Part shown: one piece after another, positions 1-4,991 of the stretch
How positions within the stretch are numbered: position 1 is the stretch's first letter
How the letters are laid out: each line of letters starts with the position of its first letter
Source of the DNA: JBCDAP01 sp038747915
Lineage (GTDB): Bacteria > Planctomycetota > Phycisphaerae > Phycisphaerales > UBA1924
Direction: 5' to 3'
Length of the DNA: 12,110 nt
NCBI GenBank assembly: GCA_038747915.1
Contig: JBCDJJ010000095.1
Span: 1-12,110 of the forward strand
Position numbers and translations under genes: made by a program
Notes under the pieces: model-generated
What the model was told of the DNA's origin: nothing
Databases searched by the model: none
What the model saw: the letters and a program-made list of their open reading frames with translations, nothing else

Positions 1-14
1 CCCCCCCCCCCCCC
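1..14. repeat. 14-base poly-C run at the window edge
   Basis: The window opens with 14 consecutive C residues, followed by about 29 bases without a gene before the stop codon of the ATPase gene. A homopolymer exactly at an end often marks a contig boundary where assembly stalled. It could also be a genuine G-tract downstream of the importer operon. Its function, if any, is unknown. Confidence 0.7.
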
Positions 15-43
15 GCGCCACGCACGCGGTGATGCACGATGTT

Positions 44-57
44 CTACGAGCTACGAG
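44..57. repeat. 7-bp tandem duplication overlapping the ATPase stop codon
   Basis: CTACGAG occurs twice in immediate succession. On the coding (minus) strand the second copy supplies the TAG stop of the ATPase gene, giving the C-terminal residues Arg-Ser-Ser. Slippage here would shift or extend the end of the protein. Confidence 0.7.
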
Positions 58-865
58 CCCCCGGCACCGCGGCGTCGAGCGGCGCCGACTCGGTGTCCCC
101 CGGGGCAAAGTCCCACAGCGCCCCACCGCCGCCCGCCACGAGCGATGCCCGGCATCGGAACACGCTCGAAACCAGTTCCGGCGTGAGCGTGTCGTGGCAT
201 GGGCCCATCGCACGCACCCGGCCGGACTCCATCACGATCACCCTGTCGGCGAACCGAGAGGCCAGCGTCAGATCGTGCAGCACCACACCGACCGTCAGCC
301 CACGCTCGCGGTTAAGCCGCCGGATCAGCGCGAGCGTCTCCAGCTGATGATGCACATCGAGCGCCGCGATCGGTTCGTCGAGCAGCAGCACGCTCGGTTC
401 CTGGGCGAGCGCGACGGCCAGATGAGCACGCTGCTGCTCGCCACCGCTCAGCTCGCTCGCGTTGCGGGTGGCGAGGGGTTCGAGGTCGCACGCAGCGATG
501 GCCTGCGATACCGCGTCGTGGCCGCCCGCATCGCCGCCGCCGAACCGCCGGGTGTGAGCCCATCGGCCAAGGGCCACCACTTCTCGCACGGTGAGCCCTC
601 CGGGCGTGACCGGCCGCTGGGGGAGCACCCCGAGGCGGCGGGCGAGCGCCCGGCGCGGGAGCTGGTTGATGGGCGCGCCGTCGAGCGTGATCGTGCCCGA
701 GCGTGGACGCAGCAGCGCGGCCATGCACTTGACGAGCGTGCTCTTGCCACTTCCGTTGGGGCCCAGGATCGCGGTGATCGCGCCGGGCTCGATCGTGGCC
801 GAGACGCGGTCGACCGCGATCAGCCGGCCGTAGCCCGCGGTGATGTCGACGGCTTCGAGCGTCAT
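44..865 (-). CDS. ABC transporter ATP-binding protein, iron-siderophore/haem/cobalamin (FecE/HmuV/BtuD) type
   Basis: This cytoplasmic ATPase of 273 residues powers import through the adjacent FecCD-type permease. Visible motifs are Walker A GPNGSGKST (35-43), Q-loop Gln83, signature LSGGEQQR (139-146), Walker B VLLLDEP (159-165), a D-loop SALD-like segment (IAALD, 166-170) and the switch His197 in VLHDL. All catalytic motifs are intact and the length is normal for the family. The frame is open further upstream to 1126, but that extension lies inside the permease gene in another frame and is Arg/Gly-rich nonsense. The start at 865 gives an ATGA overlap with the permease stop and a normal beta-strand start (MTLEAVDITAGYG). 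The EQQR signature resembles haem and cobalamin importers more than FepC, but the cargo cannot be assigned from the ATPase alone. The C-terminal 30 residues are a low-complexity tail ending in a small tandem duplication at the stop codon. Confidence 0.95.
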   Translation of the reverse strand: MTLEAVDITAGYGRLIAVDRVSATIEPGAITAILGPNGSGKSTLVKCMAALLRPRSGTITLDGAPINQLPRRALARRLGVLPQRPVTPGGLTVREVVALGRWAHTRRFGGGDAGGHDAVSQAIAACDLEPLATRNASELSGGEQQRAHLAVALAQEPSVLLLDEPIAALDVHHQLETLALIRRLNRERGLTVGVVLHDLTLASRFADRVIVMESGRVRAMGPCHDTLTPELVSSVFRCRASLVAGGGGALWDFAPGDTESAPLDAAVPGARSS

Positions 866-1899
866 CGCACGAGCCTCGCCGAGTGCAGCAGCGCGATGAA
901 GTACGGCCCGCCGAGCAGCGCCGTGAAGATGCCCACCGGCATCGGCCCGACAGGGAACACGCGGGCCGCGAGATCCGCCCAGACCAGCAACGCCGCGCCG
1001 CCCAGCGCCGCTGCGGGGAGCAGCGCAGCGTGCCGCGGACCGGTCACCATCCGCATCGCGTGCGGCACGATGAGCCCGATGAAGCCCACGAGCCCCGCCA
1101 CACTCACCGCTGCACCCGCGAGCCACGCGGCCACCGTGATCGCCACGAACCGCACCCGCTCGGTCGCGACGCCGAGCGAGCGAGCCCGCTCCTCACCGAG
1201 CTGAAGCAGGTCGAGTGGGCGAGACAGCCAGAGCATCACGGGGATCGCGACCACCGTGTACCACGCCACGCCGCGGAAGGGCTCGGCGGAAAACCCCTCG
1301 CCCGTGAACGGGAGGGCCATCCCGGTCTCGCGCCACCCAACCGTGTTGAGGTTGCCCGCCAGCCACATCACCACGCTCGGCACACGCTCGGGGCGGAGCA
1401 GCATCACAAACGTCGTGACCGCGGTGAGCATCGCGCTGACCGCGACGCCCGCCAGCACGAGACGCACCGGTGCGGTGCCCGAGCCCGGCTGCAACGCCAG
1501 CGTGTACACCACCAGCGCCGCCGCCAGCGCGCCGATGAAGGCCGCAGCGGGCAGAATCGGCGACAGCGCAATCGGCGCGAGCACGAGCGTGAGCGTCGCG
1601 CCGAGCCCGGCGCCGGCGGTCACGCCCACGATGTTGGGCGCCGCGAGCGGGTTGCGCATCACGCCCTGCAGCATGACGCCCGCGAGCGCGAGATTCGCCC
1701 CGACCAGCGCGGCGCACACCGCGCGCGGCAGGCGAATCTGCTGCACCACGGCGATCGTCTGCGGCTCGCCGCGGCCCATGAGTGCCTCGACGGCCACCCC
1801 GAGCGGCACCGCGGTCGTGCCGAGCACGACCGAGACGATGAGACCCGCAAGAAGCAGCGCCGCTGCAATAACGGAGGGCGCCGTGGTGCGGATCGTCAT
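862..1899 (-). CDS. FecCD-family ABC transporter permease (iron/haem/cobalamin importer)
   Basis: This 345-residue, very hydrophobic inner-membrane protein belongs to the BtuC/FecCD/HmuU family and forms the homodimeric channel of a type II importer. Family landmarks are RLPR (56-59), the QGVMRNPLAAPNIVGV stretch (78-93), the GLVGFIGLIVPHAMRM segment (269-284) that contains the coupling helix contacting the ATPase, and the C-terminal PVGIFTALLGGPYFIALL (321-338). The N-terminal hydrophobic segment at about 8-28 is the first membrane helix. One oddity is that, compared with BtuC from memory, about 17 extra residues follow GWRE (188-191), including a polar FTGEGFSAEPFRG stretch (198-210). Such a loop could face the binding protein. 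The start at 1899 overlaps the binding-protein stop by 4 bp (ATGA) and the stop overlaps the ATPase start the same way, so the three genes are translationally coupled. The family call is firm but the cargo is not known. Confidence 0.95.
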   Translation of the reverse strand: MTIRTTAPSVIAAALLLAGLIVSVVLGTTAVPLGVAVEALMGRGEPQTIAVVQQIRLPRAVCAALVGANLALAGVMLQGVMRNPLAAPNIVGVTAGAGLGATLTLVLAPIALSPILPAAAFIGALAAALVVYTLALQPGSGTAPVRLVLAGVAVSAMLTAVTTFVMLLRPERVPSVVMWLAGNLNTVGWRETGMALPFTGEGFSAEPFRGVAWYTVVAIPVMLWLSRPLDLLQLGEERARSLGVATERVRFVAITVAAWLAGAAVSVAGLVGFIGLIVPHAMRMVTGPRHAALLPAAALGGAALLVWADLAARVFPVGPMPVGIFTALLGGPYFIALLHSARLVR

Positions 1900-2837
1900 G
1901 GTGCGGCGGCCAGGCCGTCGTCGTTGAACGACAGTGCTGATCGCAGCATCTCCACGGCCTCGCCCACTCGTGCGCCCGGCGCGAAGGTCAGCAGAAAATC
2001 ACCGACGCCCGCGACGCGCCCGTCTTGGACCGCCCGGAGCTCTGACCACGCGGGGTGATCTCCGAGTGTGGGCCGGTTGCTGCTCGCCGGCCCGTGCGCG
2101 ATCACAAGGATCGCATCGGGGTCGGTCTGCACCGCCGACTCGAGATCGAGCGGGACAAACCCCTTGTAGATCGAGTGCTCGGGACCCTCCGCGCCAACGA
2201 GCTTGACGTTCATCCGAGCCAACAGATCTCCCAGGTACGTGTCCGGCCGCATCACGAAGAACCCGTTCGGGCTCCCGAAAAGCGCGAGGACCTGCATCGG
2301 ATCGTCCGCCGGTGCGAGCGGGGGGGCCTCCGCCTGGTGCCTGATTTGCTGAGCCAGTTCGCGCCCCGCCTCGTCCTGGCCGATGGCGGTGCCGAGTTCC
2401 ATCGCGGCGTTTGCTGCATCGTCGACGCTGCGCACCTTCACGCTCAGGAGCGAGGCCCCCGTGAACTCGTCGAGCCCGGCGGCGAACCGCTCGGTGATCG
2501 GCGAGACCACGATCAGGTCCGGCCCTGCGACGAGCACCTGCTCCCGGTCGACACCGCCCGAGTGCGTGAACGACACCTCGGGGATGCCGCTCCAACTCTC
2601 GGGCGCGCCGAGCGGCATCGGGATCCGCATCGCGGGCGGGGTGTCCATCGCAATCAGCCACTCGATCGCTGTCCCGTCGAGCGAGACGACGCGCAGCGGC
2701 TCCGTTGTGGCGTCGGTCTTGCTGTCCGCTCGGGCCGATGCGGGTTCGCATCCCTGCGTGCTGAGCATCAACGCACCGGAGAGCACGGCGACCAAGACAC
2801 GCGAAAGACGATCAAAGGTGTTGGAACAGAGCATCAT
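1896..2837 (-). CDS. periplasmic substrate-binding protein of the FecCD-type importer
   Basis: This protein of 313 residues is a class III (BtuF/FhuD-like) periplasmic binding protein that delivers substrate to the adjacent permease. The mature part begins with PLRVVSLDGTAIEWLIAM, typical of the N-terminal lobe. It continues with a VLVAGPDLIVVSP strand, a helical spacer, and a C-terminal lobe with DLESAVQTDPDAILVI and HPAWSELRAVQDGRV, which resemble the usual family end. The start at 2837 is preferred because GAGG precedes it with a 9-nt gap. An ATG at 2858 in the same frame adds 7 residues but has no visible ribosome binding site. The signal peptide is clear (hydrophobic RVLVAVLSGALML), but export processing is ambiguous. 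Cys30 follows TQG, a poor lipobox, while an Ala-Arg-Ala signal peptidase I site sits at 35-37. It is first in its operon, just downstream of the Fur-like palindrome. Iron or haem is the likely cargo by context only. Confidence 0.9.
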   Translation of the reverse strand: MMLCSNTFDRLSRVLVAVLSGALMLSTQGCEPASARADSKTDATTEPLRVVSLDGTAIEWLIAMDTPPAMRIPMPLGAPESWSGIPEVSFTHSGGVDREQVLVAGPDLIVVSPITERFAAGLDEFTGASLLSVKVRSVDDAANAAMELGTAIGQDEAGRELAQQIRHQAEAPPLAPADDPMQVLALFGSPNGFFVMRPDTYLGDLLARMNVKLVGAEGPEHSIYKGFVPLDLESAVQTDPDAILVIAHGPASSNRPTLGDHPAWSELRAVQDGRVAGVGDFLLTFAPGARVGEAVEMLRSALSFNDDGLAAAP

Positions 2838-2919
2838 GTCGGGGCGCCTCATGTGCATTCGCCCGATTCGGCTGACACCGACGGCTCAGTCCGCGAACCG
2901 GAGCAGGCCGTCACTCTAG

Positions 2920-2947
2920 TTGAGTCTGGATCTCAATTCCAGTCTCA
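2920..2947 (-). promoter_or_regulatory. candidate Fur-type operator upstream of the importer operon
   Basis: Two overlapping inverted repeats lie 83-110 nt upstream of the binding-protein start, in the only sizeable gap before the importer operon. The first is TTGAG-N7-CTCAA at 2920-2936. Its arms and spacing match the common Fur-box form TTGAG-AATGATT-CTCAA, although the inner seven bases do not. The second is TGAGTCTGGA (2921-2930) against TCCAGTCTCA (2938-2947), also with a 7-base spacer and one mismatch (T opposite T) within the 10-bp arms. Overlapping palindromes of this kind fit two dimers on opposite faces of the DNA. The assignment to Fur, rather than another regulator, rests on the iron-type importer next to it. 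No convincing -10/-35 pair was found. Confidence 0.5.
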
Positions 2948-2961
2948 TCGGGCCGGAGGTC

Positions 2962-3972
2962 TTAGGGCGCGGTCGAGGTGTCTTCGTCCTCACCGGCGAT
3001 GGCGGACCGCATCGAGGTGTCGGCGACCATGTTCTTCATGCGGTAGTAGTCCATGATGCCGAGGTTGCCCTGCCGGAAGGCATCGGCCATCGCCTTGGGC
3101 ACCTCGGCCTCAGCGAGGACGACGAGCGCGCGGTTCTTCTGCTCGTCGGCCTTGAACTCCTGCTCCTGCGCCATGGCCATCGCGCGGCGCTTCTCGGCCT
3201 CGGCCTGGAAGCGCTTCTTGTCGGCCTCGGCCTGGTCGTTCTGGAGCCTGGCGCCGATGTTCTCGCCCACGTCGATGTCGGCGATATCGATCGAGAGGAT
3301 CTCGAACGCCGTGCCCGAGTCGAGCCCGCGCTCGAGCACCGACTTGGAGATGCGGTCGGGGTTCTCGAGCACCTGCTTGTGACTGTCGGACGAGCCGATG
3401 GTCGAGACGATGCCCTCGCCGACACGCGCGATGATGGTCTCCTCGGTCGCACCGCCGACGAGCCGCTGAATGTTCGCGCGCACGGTCACGCGGGCACGCG
3501 CCTTGAGCTGGATGCCGTCCTGCGCCACGCCATCGATCGTGGTCTTGCCGAGCTTGGGGTTGGGCACATCGATGACCTTGGGGTTCACCGAGGTCTGGAC
3601 CGCGTCGAAGATGTCGCGACCGGCGAGGTCGATCGCGCACGCGGTGTTGAAGGGTAGCTCGATGCGGGCGCGGTCGGCGGCGATGAGTGCGTTGACCACA
3701 GTGCCGACACGGCCGCCCGCGAGGTAGTGCGTCTCGAGCTGGTTGGTCGAGAGGTCGAGCCCGGCCTTCACCGCCTTGATCCGCGAGTACACGATGGTCT
3801 GCGGGTTCACTTTGCGGAGCTGCATGCCGAAGAGCGAGAAGAGGCTGACCGGCGCGTTCGACAGTACCGACTGGATAAAGAGGTTGAAGAAGCGGAGCAG
3901 CAAGAAGAACAGCGCGAGCAGAACGAGGGCCGCGATGACTCCAACGATGATGAACACGGTCTGAAGGGTCAT
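2962..3972 (-). CDS. floA: flotillin-like protein FloA
   Basis: FloA is an SPFH-superfamily scaffold protein of functional membrane microdomains. This copy has 336 residues, close to the Bacillus FloA length of about 331. A hydrophobic N-terminal hairpin/anchor (5-29) is followed by the FloA-specific linker with GMQLRKVNPQTIVYSRIKAVKAG (49-71) and the PHB/SPFH domain (about 75-235, including FEILSIDIADIDVGENIGA). A charged Ala/Glu/Lys-rich coiled coil spans about 240-295. The conserved C-terminal MDYYRMKNMVADTSMR (307-322) is present and the tail is acidic. The start at 3972 is an ATG with GGAG about 7 nt upstream. It is the last gene of a run nfeD-nfeD-partial floA-floA. In characterised bacteria NfeD proteins are encoded beside SPFH proteins and are thought to process or organise them. 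No terminator is visible in the 124 bp before the importer operon. Confidence 0.96.
   Translation of the reverse strand: MTLQTVFIIVGVIAALVLLALFFLLLRFFNLFIQSVLSNAPVSLFSLFGMQLRKVNPQTIVYSRIKAVKAGLDLSTNQLETHYLAGGRVGTVVNALIAADRARIELPFNTACAIDLAGRDIFDAVQTSVNPKVIDVPNPKLGKTTIDGVAQDGIQLKARARVTVRANIQRLVGGATEETIIARVGEGIVSTIGSSDSHKQVLENPDRISKSVLERGLDSGTAFEILSIDIADIDVGENIGARLQNDQAEADKKRFQAEAEKRRAMAMAQEQEFKADEQKNRALVVLAEAEVPKAMADAFRQGNLGIMDYYRMKNMVADTSMRSAIAGEDEDTSTAP
3751..3783 (-). repeat. 33-bp exact direct repeat, copy in floA
   Basis: These 33 bases of floA are identical, in the same orientation and frame, to 4218-4250 in the neighbouring partial paralogue. They encode the conserved linker around RIKAVKAGLDL. 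The identity stops at both ends with a mismatch. Confidence 0.9.
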
Positions 3973-4037
3973 TGGTTTCTCCGCGAGGGGAACCGAGAGG
4001 ATACACGCGTCGGTTTGCCGGTGCCGCTCACGATGGA

Positions 4038-4439
4038 TCAGGCCGGGTTGGCCTTCGCCGCTGCGACGAGCTCCCGCGGATCATCGCCGGTGAGGTTCAC
4101 CTCGGACGCCGACGAGAAGTCGAGCGAGAGGCCCGCTGCCTCGGCGGCGATCAGGGCGTCGACCACCGCGTGCACATCGCCACCGGCGAGGTGGTGGGTT
4201 TCGAGCTGGGTCGTGGTGAGGTCGAGCCCGGCCTTCACCGCCTTGATCCGTGCGTACACGATCGTCTGGGGGTTCACCCTTCGGAGCTGCATCCCCATGA
4301 GCTCGAGCAGGCCCACGGGTGCGCCAGACATGGAGGCTTGGATGAACAGGTTGAAGACGCGAAACAGCGTGAAGACCATCCCGAGGAGGACCAGGGCGCC
4401 GAGAACTCCGGCGATCACAAGGATGATTTGAATCGACAC
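4038..4439 (-). CDS. short FloA paralogue: membrane anchor and linker only, lacking most of the SPFH domain and coiled coil
   Basis: This 133-residue protein aligns without gaps to the N-terminus of the adjacent FloA. By hand count about 75 of 133 positions are identical overall, and 40 of 50 in residues 51-100. It has the same hydrophobic N-terminal segment (5-29) and the same NLFIQ, GMQLR, VNPQTIVYARIKAVKAGLDL and QLETHHLAGG stretches. Similarity fades after residue 120 and the protein ends where FloA would enter the rest of its SPFH domain, so the oligomerising coiled coil is absent. It starts with GTG, preceded by a strong GGGAGGGG ribosome binding site. The frame is clean with codon use like its neighbours, which argues for a working gene rather than a fresh pseudogene. 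It lies 45 bp after the short nfeD and 65 bp before floA. A role in membrane-domain assembly, for example capping or tuning FloA oligomers, is inference only. Confidence 0.85.
   Translation of the reverse strand: MSIQIILVIAGVLGALVLLGMVFTLFRVFNLFIQASMSGAPVGLLELMGMQLRRVNPQTIVYARIKAVKAGLDLTTTQLETHHLAGGDVHAVVDALIAAEAAGLSLDFSSASEVNLTGDDPRELVAAAKANPA
4218..4250 (-). repeat. 33-bp exact direct repeat, copy in the short floA paralogue
   Basis: This copy is identical to 3751-3783 in floA, with 467 bp between corresponding positions. It records the tandem duplication (or later gene conversion) linking the two flotillin genes. It could also support recombination that deletes the material between the copies. 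Confidence 0.9.
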
Positions 4440-4444
4440 GGCCG

Positions 4445-4452
4445 CCCCTCCC
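4445..4452 (-). promoter_or_regulatory. strong ribosome binding site of the short floA paralogue
   Basis: On the minus strand the sequence reads GGGAGGGG and ends 5 nt before the GTG start at 4439. It is the best Shine-Dalgarno match in the window. It decides this GTG as the start and indicates that the partial flotillin is translated. Confidence 0.7.
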
Positions 4453-4484
4453 GTTCGCCGCCTCCGCTGTGTCTCATGGCGAGA

Positions 4485-4991
4485 TCAATTGATCGCCCGC
4501 ACCTTGAGTTCGGCGCCCCAGATCCCGACGACTTTCACCCGCTGACCGCGATCGATGAGCCCACCCACGGCGAGCGCATCGTGCTTCTCGCCGCCCACCT
4601 CGATGCGCCCCGAGGGGTGCAGGTCGGTCGAGGCGACGCCCTCGGCGCCGACATGGCGGGCCGCGGCGTGCTCGCGCGCACGCTGCTCTCGGCTGGCCCG
4701 TTGCTCCTCTGGTTCGTCATCGTTCAAGAAGAGCGCTCGGCCCACCGGCGTGTTCGGCATGACGCGGAAGAAGAAGAAGATCGCTGCCGGGATCATGACG
4801 ATCAGGAAGGCGGTGCTGAGGATGCCCCACACCGTGCCCGCTGCGAAGAAGGCGACCACGCTGCCCACGCCGAGGGCCAGAGCCGCCAAGCTCAGCACAC
4901 CGGCCGATGGGATCAGGGCCTCGAGCAAGAACACAACGATCGCCCCGGCCATTAGCCCGAAGCCCCACAGCACCAAAGCTTCATCGGTCAC
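4485..4991 (-). CDS. short NfeD-family membrane protein with OB-fold domain, no protease domain
   Basis: This 168-residue inner-membrane protein has three predicted membrane helices (about 6-26, 31-51 and 54-76). A short charged linker rich in Glu, Arg and Ala (90-112) leads to a C-terminal NfeD OB-fold (about 115-166) with the family pattern GVASTDLHPSGRIEVGG and a final VKVVGIWGAELKV. This is the architecture of short NfeD proteins, which lack the ClpP-like domain and are thought to assist SPFH proteins. The start is GTG at 4991, sharing GTGA with the stop of the long nfeD. GGAGAG lies 8 nt upstream, so translation is coupled to the protease-bearing NfeD. The two C-terminal OB folds share the TDLHP motif, suggesting that the pair arose from a common ancestor. 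The exact biochemical role is unknown. Confidence 0.9.
   Translation of the reverse strand: MTDEALVLWGFGLMAGAIVVFLLEALIPSAGVLSLAALALGVGSVVAFFAAGTVWGILSTAFLIVMIPAAIFFFFRVMPNTPVGRALFLNDDEPEEQRASREQRAREHAAARHVGAEGVASTDLHPSGRIEVGGEKHDALAVGGLIDRGQRVKVVGIWGAELKVRAIN

Noticed and set aside
883..2058. 391-codon plus-strand frame opposite the permease and binding-protein genes
   Set aside because: It has the same Arg/His-rich composition of a shadow frame and overlaps well-identified genes along its whole length.
2838..2961. Cobalamin riboswitch for the BtuCD-like importer
   Set aside because: The gap of about 124 bp is too short for a full cobalamin riboswitch and no B12-box-like sequence was seen.
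4038..4439. Partial floA as a simple pseudogene
   Set aside because: It retains a strong ribosome binding site, an uninterrupted frame, a natural stop and conserved linker residues, so a pseudogene label is not supported, although it cannot be excluded.
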